Positions 1 through 13,045 of a stretch of DNA of 64,000 bases are shown piece by piece; position 1 is the stretch's first letter; the number at the start of each line of letters is the position of its first letter. A program made the position numbers and the translations under genes. Under the pieces are notes generated by a model. That model saw only the letters and a program-made list of their open reading frames with translations, made no database searches and was not told the origin of the DNA. Origin of the DNA: Certhia americana (lineage: Eukaryota; Chordata; Aves; Passeriformes; Certhiidae); NCBI GenBank assembly GCA_018697195.1, contig CM031857.1, positions 61,878,848 to 61,942,847 on the forward strand, in the 5' to 3' direction.

Positions 1-2327
1 TAAGGCGTTTTCACATCTTAAATGGGATACTCACCTAATAAAATAACTTTAAAAGATCTGCTCAAATCAAATATATAATTTAAATCTGTCCCCTAAGAAG
101 TGTTGCTAATTTGATCCAACCCCATCACTACTAACCTGGGCATCATACAAGATAACTGTGGCATTAGTGTGATGTAGGAAAATATGAACCAGTGGTTCAC
201 ATATGAACACTGAGAATAATTAAATTTGCATTGACTCAGACTTCTAATATTTTCATCATGCCATTTGAAAATAGCTGTGATAAGCTAAAATACTGACACA
301 TGGATAGTGTCTTTTAGTAAAATCAGAGAGTTGCATTTCATGGTTAGATTATCTGATGTTGCAAGTGCATTGCTGTAGAATATTCTTTTCTCCAAAGACA
401 CATAGGGGGACTCTCTCTTAAAATCTTGCCTGGAAGATTTGCAATGAAATGGTGGTAAATGTAAGTAGGGGGGAGTGGAATGGATGGTGGATGTGGAGGT
501 GTCTGTAAGTAAAAGGTCAACCTTGCCTAAGGCAAGAACTGTACACATTGAAGTTCTGCTAACGTGCGTTTCCTTTTTTATTATTCTGCGGAGGTTGAGT
601 TTGAAAGTGGGACAGATATTTATTCTTTTGGCTTCTATAAAGCTTCCAGCTGGAACCCCCAGAAGTGTTTGTGTGCCTTGCACATGTCTACACTGCAAAC
701 TGAACTTGTTGTAAGTGAATTATTCCAGAAATGAAAAACAAGTTAGCTGTTTCATCAGAGAGTAATTGCACCACAGTTCAGTACAGCTTAATGCCCACTT
801 CTGAGAGCAAGAATTGATACACAGTGTGATGGATGGTAGAGTTATTGAACTTGTTTATTCCAGTTCTCCTAATGGGTTTATCCCAACATGGGTAATGCTA
901 GGCAGTATGGGGTCACCTTGTCTTGAGTAGTGCACATTCAGGAGCACCCCTGTAAAGAGAAAAAGGTATTTTATGTACCTCCACTGATATGCTTAAAGAA
1001 GCCTTTTGAATTACAGGCTAAAGAAACACACAGTGACATAGAAAGGAGATACCTTTATCAGGAACAGAGAATGGCAGACACATGGATATAAAGTCAGCTT
1101 GCAACAGACTCACAGTCAGGTTCTGCTGGGATCCAGGGAGAGTTTGGAGGATTTGTCAGGCCAAGAAGCCACTGGAACCTGTCTGATTGTAGTAAAACAA
1201 AACTGAGCTTTGAAATGTGATCAAAATGCAGACTACTTTACAAACCTTTTACTTAAACTGCATCATACTGTTTATGTACAGTGTCATACAAACCATAGTG
1301 TGTGATTTTTCTCCATATAATTGCAATGTTCAAGTCCCTTTTATTCCAGTGCGTACATTGAGACATCAGAAAAGTTTTAATCTTCTTTCACTTCACTTCA
1401 AAAAAGAAAATAAGGGACATTTTCACTTCAATAGAAATTTACTTTTACCAGTTTTGTGTTCCAGCTGGAAATACTGAGTCTGGTTGGACTGCAGAGATAG
1501 ATTCATGAAAAGACACAGTCAAAAAGAACAGATTTTACCAAAAAAAGATCTACTTTTATTATCCTTACGCACAAAAGATACGGATCTGCTATTGAAATAG
1601 TAATTGCTGCCTCCATTTTTGCATCACTCCTTGCATTAAGTAATATCAAATAATCACACTCTAAGCCAGCAGCTATGATAATCCAAGAAAACTTATATTT
1701 TACAATTTTTTATTGTATATATGCATGCATGTAATTTTCTGAAGAAAACAATAGAACTCTACTGCCACTGATGCCAATTGCCAAATTTATATTAATTTCT
1801 TTGAGAACATAATGTGATTTTTACTTGATAGTCCAATTCCTCTTCAGGGCTACTCATTGTCATTTATTAGGAATATTTCTCTTCCCCTTTTTTTTTCTTT
1901 CCTTTGAAGGATGGAGAAGAAAGTATAAAGTTCAGAAATAGAAGATTAAAAACATGATGTCAGACTTTCAATTGATGAGCTGATCTGCATACTGAGGGAA
2001 AGTAATTCATTTCCATGGAGTAAAATAGGATCAGTGAGCATGAAGTTGAGGTTTACAAAAGCTTAATAGAAGAAATAGCGTGAATACAGATTCATTATTG
2101 AGTGGAGGGGAACTGCCAAAAGTAATGAAGTAAGACTGTTGAGAGTAAGTAAGTATGCTGGAAAATATTTTTGTACAGAAAGGTAAAACCCCCAAACAAT
2201 TAATAGTCATTAACAGGAACTTTTGAAGTATCATCCTTTGCTCATATTTCTTTAATGTTACCTATGAAGGACCTTCAAATCACTTTTAATTTATTTTGAA
2301 GTCACTAAATCAAACTGAAATTTACTC

Positions 2328-2328
<1 letters not shown>
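1..2328. other. AT-rich non-coding DNA, nothing recognised
   Basis: Both strands have frequent stops. The longest open stretch, on the minus strand at 285-698, has no recognisable domain and no splice or poly(A) context. No CR1 or LTR similarity was seen. This is probably intron or intergenic DNA. Confidence 0.6.

Positions 2329-2362
<34 letters not shown>
2329..2362. repeat. poly(A) tract, 34 bases
   Basis: An uninterrupted run of about 34 A. It could be the tail of an old retroposed sequence inserted in plus orientation, but no recognisable element lies immediately upstream. A simple slippage-expanded homopolymer is equally likely. Confidence 0.9.
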
Positions 2363-2364
<2 letters not shown>

Positions 2365-5300
2365 ACAGGCTCTTGAATGCCATAAATTAAGTGTCGTAGA
2401 GTCCTAAATATTTGAAAGGACCCTAACTCAAATCCTCACTGAGATTTGGTTTAAGCAAGAGGTTTAAAGTTCTTTACAACCTCATCTCAGACTAGACTTT
2501 CATTACACAGAAAACATGTGAAATTCAAATCAAGAGAATAGACAAAGATTTCACAAATAAAACAAAAAATGTAATTTTGGAAAAAAAAAAAAAAGAATAA
2601 ATAAAAAGAGCGAAGAATTAAAACTAAAATCCTAAATAAGAAACATCTACTGTGAGCATATCACAAATCAAAGTTTTAGTCTAGACCGGAGGAAGCTTTT
2701 GAAGCAATCTGCTTATTAAAATTATTAAACTACTAACTATTATTCTGCTATTATAACTATTTCAGTTCATTGTGGTGCACTGTCTTTGCCTAAGAACTAG
2801 GCTTATTTCAGAGAAGCAGAAAATGAGTTGCAGGAATGCACTGAATGATTTGCAGCTGAAAATATGTATTCAGTCCCTGTGACCATACTGAATTTACTCT
2901 GAAATAAAACACTTAGACATGTGTGATGTACAGGATGATGATAATATCCTCCACAACAAGATATTTTTCTCTACACATCAACTCCTTTTCATCTACATTG
3001 ATTTCAAAAATATCTGCAGACTATGCAACTAACAAGAGTAACACACTACAGATAATTTGAGCTGGCTGTATTTTATTTACACTCCAAAAATATTTTCTAG
3101 AATCTCTCTCCATCCTTCTCTCCCTTCTCTTTCTCAGGCACATGCATTTATACACACTCACATCTCCCTGCTTCTTGAACTGAGAACAGAAAAGGCTCAA
3201 AATAATTTCAAACCCTGCAGTTAACATTTTATCAGAACACAGGTGATATAAAAAAGTATGATAAAATAGGGATAACTCTTTGACTGAATTCATTAAATAC
3301 AAAATTTTCCCACTGTGTCATTGCAGTGACTTTGCATATTTTTTTTGTTTATTACTTCTTCTAGTCTAACAATTTTCAGTAGCTTCCTGGGCTGAATACA
3401 TTTCGGACAATTCCCTTTTTCATTTGGAGGAATGTTTCTTATGTTATCTCCGAGATTTTTCTTTCGTCTGTGGTCTGATTGTATACGGACTCCTGCTTTT
3501 TAAGGGCCTTTAAAGTTACATGGAAATATCTTTCATTTCCAGTTTTCTTTTTCTCACACTTCAGACACCTCTTTCCAAACATGGACATGCACATACACAA
3601 ATGTGAAGATGATGAATTGTATTTAAGGAGAAGGAAATTTCCCCTTTCCTCTGGAGTTTATCATTGAGCTAGAATAAACTTATCAGATCAAGCAAACACA
3701 AAATATATTGAATTGCTGTGAAACTCACAGTGTTTTGCTATGCTTGGTTAACAAAATACTGTATTTATACTGTAAAGCAGAAGATTACAAATTAAGTGAT
3801 TCATCCTTCTTGAAAAGTCTCAGATAAAAGACATAAAGGTTAACACAGCTGACCTTAACTTGAGCAAATTAGAGAAAGATGCATAGCACAAATGAAAACT
3901 TGTTAAGTAGAAAGAAAAACAAGTTATCGCTGTTTCTAAAAACCCAGAAGGTATTTACAGTAGATCTGAGAAAACTGTAGGAGTATTTAATTAAAATCCA
4001 TCATTATATCTTTTTAAATCTTTGAAAAGTCTGTTTATTCTACCTTCTAGCAATGTTGCAGTCAGTGTAATTATCATCATTAAACAGTATCTTTGTTGAA
4101 CTCCACGAATACGTGGCAGAAAAAAATCATGAAGACACAATGCCTGAATTACCTCTCTGATGATTATACTCTTTAAAGTCATGGCGGTTTGCTAATCAGT
4201 TTTTCAGTAGAATTCAATATATGAGAAGCATCCCAAGTCATGAGATTCAGACTGTCACACATTCAGCACTTCATGACATTCTCTCATTCTGACTACTCTG
4301 TCATCTTGTGGATTCTAAAACTGTTCCATATTTGCAAAGACTTTTAGAAGTAATGCAGTTGAACAAAAGACCTTTCAGAAATGTCTCTGCTCTGAAGGCA
4401 TTGACCAGCCCAGCTAACCCTGGCTACCCTTCAAGTCTTCCCCCTACATTGCACATGTCCCAGGACTACACTGAAGTCTCCCGTGGCTGTCAATCCCTTG
4501 GTGCTGTGATAGACAGCAAGAAGCAGTGCTGGTCAGGAATCAGCTTCCTTTCTCTAGTCTAAGTGAAATCGTTTCTGTGGAAGGCATGGCTACATAAGCA
4601 AGGGGTCTTCATTTCAGAGGAGAGGTGCCTTGAGCGAGCATGAAATGTTTTCGTAAGTGCCATGTAGAAATAAGTAATGGACTGTTTTCTTTGTCTTCCC
4701 GTGCAGGAGCTAGGGTATCAGATCCAAATCAGAAGGTGGTAGTTAACCGAGAGTGGCTGTCCTCTGTAAAGCTGTGCAAGGTCTTTTCCAATCTCAGTGA
4801 ATCTATGTTTTATGAAAAGAATGTCACAGGTCTGCTTGGGTTCGGTCCATGAAGTTTTGAATACAGCTGAAGGTAAAAAGGATATTAGGAGATGTACTGT
4901 CAGGAATTGTTTTTTCTATTGTTCTCCATGCCTTTTTAGCTAAATCGCTACCCTTGAAATCAATACACTGAACAAGATCCAGCTTTGGTATGACCCAATA
5001 TATGATCTCTACCTCATACAATTAATTATACCTGTCCTTAATCTATAAAAAATTAATATGCAGAGCTATCTTAAAACTTCAGATGTGCTCTTCTTAAAAA
5101 GATCAATCACCTATTTTTGGGGTGGAGAATGGGGGGCAGGTGTCTGTAGGGGTTTTTGGGGGGGGGACTTTGGATTTTTGCAAAAGCAAAATACTAAGGA
5201 ATAATTAAAACCCAGAAACAACCTCTGATTATTACCTAGAATATATGTCATTATGGGAAGTTCATATCTAGATGTAAACACTAGCATTAATCAGCAGTGC

Positions 5301-5477
5301 TGCACAGAAGGAAATCTGTTCAAAATAACATTTCTGTTTTGTAAACAATATGTTATTTTGAGTAGTCTGTCATATAGTAGTCTGTCATATATATAACAGT
5401 GATAACTTCATTATTATATGCACATACAAAAGAGTTAATGCTATTAGGTTTTTAATATCTTCAGTTCATTCTAATAT

Positions 5478-5478
<1 letters not shown>
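2363..5478. other. AT-rich non-coding DNA with one weak exon-like segment
   Basis: No interspersed repeat was recognised. A pyrimidine-rich stretch ending in GTGCAG at 4701-4706 and a GTAAAA donor-like site at 4873 would bound a 166-bp exon. All three frames of that segment contain stops, so at most it would be a non-coding exon. Open stretches nearby (4308-4562, 4640-4852) show no known domain. Confidence 0.5.
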
Positions 5479-5558
<80 letters not shown>

Positions 5559-5559
5559 C
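5479..5559. repeat. (AAT)n microsatellite
   Basis: About 26 near-perfect AAT/ATA trinucleotides in a row, starting after ATATATTAATAAT and ending before CTCATGTGG. This should be length-polymorphic. Confidence 0.95.
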
Positions 5560-7799
5560 TCATGTGGAATATAGCTATATCAAATATGTGTTTGACTATT
5601 AATATTTCATAAATTTATAGTTAGTGTATTTGATTAGAAAGTTGAATTATGTTAAAAGCATTGACAGCTCAGGACCAAATGTAAAGAAAACTTTGAGTTA
5701 TTTTTTGTGACTTATAAAATGTATGCAACAATCCATACCACATGTTCCACACAGGGAAATACTGATATTTGTATGCTAATTAATTGCAGAACTACTGGTA
5801 AATTCCCAAATGTTTGCCTGCCTTGTAGCGTTTAGAACTGCCATCAATCACCCTTTTTTTCCTTTCAAAACCTTGCATTTAAATGACATTTTCTTTATAT
5901 TTTGCATTATTCTTGTGTTTTGCTGTGTGACAGCAGTAATATTTTTGTTTCCTTACCCCTTAGTTCTGTAACTCAACCATAACTGGAGATGGCACTAAAT
6001 AAGTTAGACTGTAATTCTGAAAGTATGCAACAAATCCAAAAGATATTGTTTTCTGAATTAATAAAAAATGAGACAAATGGAAATGTAATTCTCAAAAATG
6101 CTTTCATTTCCACAAGAGTAGATTGGGAAAGAATGTGAGACTTTTTTGTCACTGTTTACTTATAGTCTCATTCTCTATTTCTGTTTTGAGGAAAATGCAA
6201 TATATTTTGAGAAATGTTTTACACGAACATAAAGTCAAATAGAAACTGAACATTCAAGATAACACAAGCTGATCCATAATTTTTATAAGTGAAATAAACC
6301 ACTCAAAAAACTATTTAATTAGGAATGCATAGGTACCTGCCATTGTCTCCATTAGACTTTTAGTCAAAGTCTTTAAGATCATCTTTTACTCATTCTATTC
6401 AAAATCCTGTCATCATGTATATACCAATCATTTTGAAAAGTACTTAGAACAGTATTCTAACCAAGTACCAGAACCACCACCAAGTGTTCCAGAAAAGTTT
6501 TGAAAGAGGTGATTATTTCTTTATGCCAACCAAAGTACCAGGAAAAGGACACATAATTTCTCTAAGAGTTCAGTAACTAATGGCATCCTTTGCAATAGTA
6601 GTATTTTTCAGACAGATTTGGATTGTTTGTAATAGTGGAAAGACAGCTATCATTTTGGTTTTTTGCTTCTCTGCTTGTGTCAGGAGCTTAAGGAAATACC
6701 AAACAACTTTAGAGTTTTCTGATTCATCTGAATTTTGCAGCACGTTATGACATTTCTCAGATACTGAGTTTCCCTATGCCCCGAAGGGTGGTTTGTGCCA
6801 GAGCCAGAGGTTCAAAGAAGAGACTCCATAGATCAATAGTGAGAATCATTTTCTTGTTTGTCTTGTGCTCTTTCCTGATGTTTATCCCTGTCTCAGTTGG
6901 AAATTACTCAACAGATAATTTTCTAACGTTTTTTCTATTTGTGCATAAAATGTATCTAGCCAAAGATTTTTTAATTTCCTTTTTTTGTTAAAGTGATATT
7001 TCATCTCATATGCACAACCCAAGAAGGAGGACGAGCAAGAATGACATGATTGATGAGCTCATGTAATGTCACTTAAATCTCAAGGAATAAAATGAAAGAT
7101 GGATGCTATAATTAAATTTTGTAATTAACGAACCAATCTGATGTGCCTATGAGCATAATATTAGAAATATGTGTCTCTATATATTTAACTTTTCTAGTCC
7201 TGTATTTTATCTAATTGTAGTGAAGATATGCACACTGTAAGAGTGAAGAATAAAGCAAGAAGTTGGTTTTCTATTTCTTAATCATTTCTGACCCCAGCCT
7301 TTCCAAAATTCTAAAATATTTTCTTTTTTTCTAAACTGAAGACAGAAAAAATATAAGTTCCAAGAGATGTGAATGGATCTTTTATATTTACTTTTTTCCT
7401 AGTGGGTAATAACTAGGCTTTTTTCCTAGTAGGTAATAACAGAATAAAGTAAAATAAAATTTAAAAAAAATTAAAAATACAGTCAAGAACAAATTTCTTG
7501 TTATACATTATCTATTCCTAAAAATTATTAAAAAACCAAAACCAAGACCAATGCTATCATCATGCTCTCAGAGAGCTCATGGGATCAAATCAGGCCTGGA
7601 ACCACTGTGCCAGAGAAAACACAGAATTATTTGTAGACAGAAGAAGAATCTCTGTAGTTCCTTTCAGGAACTTGATAAGACCATTGTGTTCTGATACATT
7701 CTAAATCACTGTAACATATATATGTTATACATATTAAAAGTAAAGAAATAATCCAAGTCTACTTTTAAGGACACGGTGCAAAACGTCTGTGTCACCCAA
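5560..7799. other. AT-rich non-coding DNA with a 27-bp tandem duplication
   Basis: Nothing recognisable as a gene. At 7391-7444 a 27-bp segment beginning CTTTTTTCCTAGT is duplicated in tandem with few differences, a simple local duplication. Confidence 0.6.
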
Positions 7800-8392
7800 T
7801 GCCACAGTTTAAGCCCAGCTATCAGCTAAGTCCACCCAGCTGCTCAGTCACTCTCACCCAGTGGGACGACAAATTGAATCAAAAAGGTAAAAGTGAGAAA
7901 ACTTGTGGGTTGAGACAAAGGCATTTTAGTAGTAAAACAGAAAATATGCATGCCCAGCAAAGCAAAACAAGGAACTTAATCACCACTTCCTGGCTGCAGG
8001 GAGGTTTTCAGCCATCTCCAGGACAGCAGGGCCCCATCCCACATAATGGTGACTTTGGAAAACAAACATTATCGCGCCGACTGTTACTCTCCCTTACGGA
8101 TTCTTCCCTCAGCTTTGTATGCTGAGCATAATACCACATGGTCTGGAATATCCCTTTCATCAGTCTGGACCAAGTGTTGTCCCTGTGTCCCGTCAGCTTC
8201 TTGTGCGCCCCCAGCCTCCTCACTGGTAAAGTGGACTGAGGCAGAGAAAGTCTTGTCTCCATGTAAGCACTGCTCAGCAACACTGAAAGCACCTCAGAGT
8301 TATCAACAGTTTCCAGCACAAATCCAAACCACATTCCTATGTTAACTACTATACTGAACAAAATTAACTTTATCCCAGCAAAAGCCAGCACA
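7800..8392 (-). mobile_element. Near-complete avian ERV LTR (593 bp), minus orientation
   Basis: Read on the minus strand it starts TGTGCTGGCTTTTGCTGGGA and ends in a TAAACTGTGGCA-like terminus, so it has TG...CA ends. Between them are the conserved blocks of a very common avian ERV LTR: a segment about a GATAAAGTTAATTTTG stretch, a CTGAGCAGTGCTTAC block, a GGGATATTCCAGACCATGTG block, a TATA-like CATACAAAGC, and a block reading AACCCACAAGTTTTCTCAC. The five bases on each side (CCCAA and CCATT) do not form a clear target-site duplication. No internal retroviral genes adjoin it, so it is probably an old solo LTR. The long open stretches over it on both strands are LTR sequence, not genes. Confidence 0.85.
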
Positions 8393-11300
8393 CCATTCTT
8401 AACTTTGTAAAACCAAATTTAAACCTTTCAAATGAAACAGAGTGTTTCTCTTAAAGCTTAGTTTAGTGAATATCATTTTAAGGAAAGTTAACTCTCTAAC
8501 CTAATGGAAGGACATTTGGATATTAGGAAATAATAAAACTGTACTGGAAATGGAGTAGATAAGTTTCTCTTTGTGTCTAAGAATTAAAAGAAATATTGCA
8601 CATGTTTGTTGTCATTGGCTTTTTTTACAAAATCTGATAAAACTTCCATCTCAAAACATCACATTAGAAATATCCAGAACTATTTCTGTTTATCCTTTAA
8701 TTTGAATTAGCATATGCAAGTATTCATATTATAAGTCTAATGTAAATTAATTTGTTCTCACTACTTGCATTACAATTCATTAATCAACCCCTTTCCAAAA
8801 AATGAATTCACACAAGGTCTTACGAATTGCATGCTGGATTTTGTTAATAGCGTAAATAACATTGAAATTTCATTGCTAGAAAATGTATTGTACATTTTAT
8901 ATTGGTTTTAGTCCCAGAATCCTAATTGTTTACCAAATGTCTGAAACATGCAGTGTGCAAAGAGAATTTGGCAAACAAAAGAATGACCGCACTGAGTCAT
9001 GAACTGTCACTGGAATATGAAAAATCAGTAACATAGTTACATTCCAGGAACTTCATCCAGAGTCAGAAGGAGGTTGTTAAATGCCTGAATCCATAAATAA
9101 TGTACTTCAAGAATAGCAATGACCTCTGTCAGTTTTCAACAAGATTTTAAAATAATCACCATTTTTTTATTCTGCTGCTGCTACAAAAATAAGGAAAAAT
9201 TTAAGCATTCCACAAGTGTTAAAATTTCTTTCATAAGAAATTATGATTTTTTTCTCCCACTCTTAAAAATATAATGACATTAACGAAGGTGTCAAACATG
9301 ATTATGGTTAAGTATATAATTACCTTATTAATTATAAATTATATTATCATCAGTGAGTTTAGCTTGATGGAGTAGTGCAGTAGTTTCCACTCACTGAATG
9401 TAGCTTAGGTTTTTTACCAGGTACTATGGCTAAAAACTCATGGCTAACTTGATAGCGATATAACTTCCCCCCACGCCCCCCACCAAAAAAAACCAACCAA
9501 AAACCCTTATGTTCAACGCCAGTGGGGAAAAAATAATAATGAAAAAAAGAGGTATTTGGTGAGGATTACAATGTTATTTGCAGTCATATCTGATTTTTTC
9601 TAGTTTTAATAGAAAAGTGCCACTACTTATACTATAAAAATTGATCAACATAAACTTCCTGGAATCTAACACACCCCACAAACCCCCCTTGTGCTAGGGT
9701 CACCCTTGAAATGCTCCTTTGGGTCCTCAATTCAAAAATGCTAGGCTTACTTAAGTTAAACTGCTTGGGGCTTAGGTGACAAGAAGGGAGCAGACAACAG
9801 AATTCTTTGGAGTGGAATATGAAAAAAGAAAACTAAAAACTTTTTAGTTAAAAGAAGCTAAAATAGATCAGGACAAGACAAATCATTACACTAAGTACTG
9901 TCAAGGAAATAAATGGCCTTTCACTACTAATGAAGAAGATAATGCATATTCCAAAATATATTTATTTAAATATTTACATTGCACCACTTCTGACTTTATC
10001 TTTTTAACATTGAAATCACACAATGAATTTTCTAATATTTTTTTTAGCCACGCTTGTACCAAATGAAAAATATGAGTCAGCATAAAACTGATAAAGCTAG
10101 TTATAACTCCTTAAAATTCTAAGAAGCAATCCACAGTAGCCACCACAGCATTAGAGGGAGTGATAGAAAAATATTATGGATTTTTAAAAAGAAAGAAACA
10201 AATAAACTGTCTTTCTAATTGTTAAGAAGAAACTATTGTAAAATATATTCTAGTAGCTATTTTAAATCTGTTCTCTATGCAAAAAGAAAAAAGAAAAAAA
10301 AAGAATTCATAAAGAGTTTATGTTTATTGTGAATATGACAATAAGCAAGAATGCAGCAAATCTATACTCTCTTACTCTAAATTTGTCTTTAGTCATTGTG
10401 AGAAACTGAATATGAAATCAGTGGATGAAATGTAAATTAAAGTATGTGTTAATACTTACCCAATTGAGATAAGTAAGATTAAAATATTATTCAAATGATA
10501 TTTCATTTTAATTAGATTCTCCTTGTCAAATATTGTGTGTACTCCAATACATTCAGAAAATTAACTGTATTCTTTGGAATTAATTTGGCAGTTTAAAATA
10601 AACCTTACTTTATTATGAAAAGTCTACTCTCAGCAATAGCTTTATTAACTTGTTATTTTTTTTTATAAAATAGATTCCAATTCTTCAGATAAGATTTTGG
10701 TTTTCAAGTTCAGAGCAGGTAAAACTTTCAGGATGGTATTTGAAAACTGTAATATTTGCTGTATCTCTAACTACTAGAAAATTTTCTTAGGCTTAAAATT
10801 TTGCATGGCAGTGATTCATAACAGATTGCACAAAAATCTATTTGTATATTGAATATAGCTATAATGAGTCAAGTTAATTACTTTTTTGACTATCATAAAT
10901 AATATTAGCATTTTTTACTAAAGATAAAATTTTTAGTAAAGTGTATGTCTGATTATATTTTTTCCCTCTAGGTTTCAAATGATAATGCTGTATATTTTAT
11001 CTTTTGTTCTCTGAGGCTTCTATTAATTTGACTGAATGTTCCTCTGTCAAAATAATTAGAAATATTTGGTTCTTGAGTGAGAAGTTACATTATTACTGTT
11101 ATTATTACCAGGATATGCAATCTTACATTGAGGTTCTAACATGTCCATAGCCACAAGTAGAAAATAAAAATACTTTCAGCAGTAAAGATTAGAAATCTAA
11201 GACACATAACAATAGAAGTCTCATGTGTTTAATTTCAAAGGTTTGAATATTCACCCCTTATGTGTGTTGAGAAAACAGAAACAAGGCATTGCGTCAACAA

Positions 11301-11888
11301 GGAATATATATTGTTGATTCTTCAAAGAGGTGGAGAAGTATCAGGTTTATGTCTAACACTTTTCTATGGACATTGAGATTATTGAATAAAGTCCTTTGGC
11401 AGAGTGAGATACGTCCATGTGAATAAAAACCCCTCAAATGTGGTAGAATTATAAGTAACTGTCATCTTTTTTTCTCCCATAATTTGCAGTTAGTTTGGAC
11501 AAAATTTGCATTTTATACACTATTTCACCTGAGCAGAATCCAGTAAAAAGTTGATAAAATTTATCAAACTTAAAGCATATAAATGAAAATATATGTTTAA
11601 TTTGGAAGCTTAATGACTTCATATGCTTCACACACTTGTGAATTACAGTGGATGGATACAGGCTCTTCAAAGAGACAGATCAGATTGGGCAAAACCAGAA
11701 AGAAATCTCACATTGATCAGTCCTGGTATTCGTAGAGAATTTTCACCACCTTGAAATTTGCTAAAGTGGCTACATATCAATGCACAAGCATTCTATGATT
11801 GCATTGACGGCACTTTCCCAGCAACATTGTTCGAGAAGCTGACAAGAAAAGGTTGTCACCTGAAGCTGTTAGTTACAAATGAGAGAGA
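8393..11888. other. AT-rich non-coding DNA, nothing recognised
   Basis: Low-complexity AT-rich sequence with no repeat family, exon or RNA gene that I can support. The open stretches at 9901-10083 and 11449-11670 on the minus strand are short and compositionally random. Confidence 0.6.
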
Positions 11889-12077
11889 ATGAGCTGTGGA
11901 TGGAAATCTGGGGCAGGCAGTCTTGGCTGCAGTGAACATGAGAAGGTGGAGGTCATGATACTAAGAGGAGGAAGCAGTACAAAAAGCAGGGCCAAACCCC
12001 TGAATTTCAGGAATGGAATCTTTAACCTTGTATTAGTTTTGTGTGGGAAAGTTTTCAGGGATAAGAAAGTCAAATGA
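11889..12077 (+). mobile_element. CR1 ORF2 fragment (end of endonuclease domain)
   Basis: The translated stretch GSLGCSEHEKVEV followed by MILRGGSSTKSRAKPLNFRN matches the end of the CR1 apurinic endonuclease domain and the start of the linker to reverse transcriptase. In intact CR1 this is a G-SDHE-VEF motif followed by a LDFR motif. The catalytic SDH motif is changed to SEH here, and the frame breaks downstream, so the copy is dead. It abuts a decayed LTR starting near 12112, so either the CR1 was truncated or the LTR inserted nearby. Confidence 0.75.
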
Positions 12078-12111
12078 CTTCTTTATACGTCAAACAGAGT
12101 CAACCTATGAA

Positions 12112-12280
12112 TATGTGAGAGAAGTATCCCTGCAGACACCAAGGTCACAAAGAGGGGAAGGAGGTGGTCCATGCACCAGAGCATAGATTCAACTTCAGCC
12201 TGTGATGAAGACCACAGTGAGGAAACTGTTCCCCTGCAGAGACTTGTTGGAACCTGGGACACAGAGAATTTCAGGCTTTC
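12112..12280 (+). mobile_element. ERVL-like LTR, 5' part of a decayed copy
   Basis: The blocks ATCCCTGCAGACAC, GGAAGGAGGTG, then GAAGACCACAGTGAGGAAAC and CCCCTGCAGAGAC line up in order with the middle of the better-preserved LTR at 52355-53400. The downstream part of the same LTR is at about 12935-13045, so one copy seems to be split by roughly 650 bp that include the (TTC)n tract. Both ends are eroded. Confidence 0.55.
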
Positions 12281-12473
12281 TGTGTCAGCAGAAAATGATC
12301 CACAAAGATATACTGCATTTAACCTGAGGCCTTGGAAAAGGCTTCCAAAACTGAGTGATAGCACTGAGTCTGTGAGTGTGTAGTCAAATAGAAGTGTGTG
12401 TATCATAGGGTGAGAAATTTAGAATTTAAGGTGGCTGGTTAAAATAATATATATGCAGCAAGATGGAGAGTTT

Positions 12474-12670
12474 AGGTCTTCTTCGTCTTCTTCTTTGTCT
12501 TCTTCGTCTTCTTCATCTTTGTTTTTGTCTTCATCTTCTTCGTCTTCTTCATCTTCATCTTCATCTTCGTCTTCGTCCTTGTCATCTTCATCTTCTTTGT
12601 CTTCATCTTCTTCTTCTTCTTCTTCTTCTTCTTCTTCTTCTTCTTCTTCTTCTTCTTCTTCTTCTTCTTT
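12474..12670. repeat. (TTC)n / (GAA)n microsatellite, about 200 bp
   Basis: Interrupted TTCTTCGTC/TTCATC units grade into an uninterrupted (TTC) run of about 57 bases at 12610-12669. The strand is pure pyrimidine over long stretches, a sequence class able to form triplex DNA. Any serine-, leucine- or glutamate-rich reading frame across it is an artefact of the repeat. Confidence 0.97.
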
Positions 12671-12934
12671 CCACAGTATAGGACATGGGTGATTGGTTAT
12701 TGTGTTTAAAGTTAAAATAAATTAGTTGACATCTCATAATTGGCTTAAATTAGGCTTAAAAGGATAATTAGGCTTAAAAGGATCTTGAAGCTTCTCTCTG
12801 TACTCCATTTTTCCATTTTTGCCTTGTTAACTTAGCATGTAGAAGCACTCATGGTCAGTGAGGCTGTAACTGAGATAACAGTAAACATCAAATCCAAACA
12901 CAAATTCCATCCCTCTCACTTTTAATCCTGACCC

Positions 12935-13045
12935 TGAGAAGAAGAACCTGGTGAAGCAAAGGCAATTGCCACAGAACCCATTCTGGAGCAGCTCATGAAG
13001 AACTGTAGACTGTAGAAAGGGAAGGACTCATGGAGAAAATCAATG
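12935..13045 (+). mobile_element. ERVL-like LTR, 3' part of the split copy
   Basis: The stretch with CTGGAGCAGCTCATGAAGAA followed by GGGAAGGACTCATGGA matches the later portion of the LTRs at 32252-33302 and 52355-53400, in the same orientation and in the expected order after the piece at 12112-12280. No recognisable terminus is left. Confidence 0.5.

Noticed and set aside
285..698. 137-codon minus-strand frame
   Set aside because: No domain, no transcript signals; a plus-strand frame overlaps it, so neither stands out from chance.
4707..4872. Exon-like segment bounded by GTGCAG and a GTAAAA donor
   Set aside because: All frames contain stops; splice-site look-alikes of this quality are common, so only a weak non-coding exon could be argued.
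8008..8391. 127-codon minus-strand open frame
   Set aside because: It is the 5' half of the LTR at 7800-8392 and has no retroviral protein motif.
12453..12692. Serine-rich (and overlapping leucine-rich) open frames
   Set aside because: They are translations of the (TTC)n microsatellite and have no other support.
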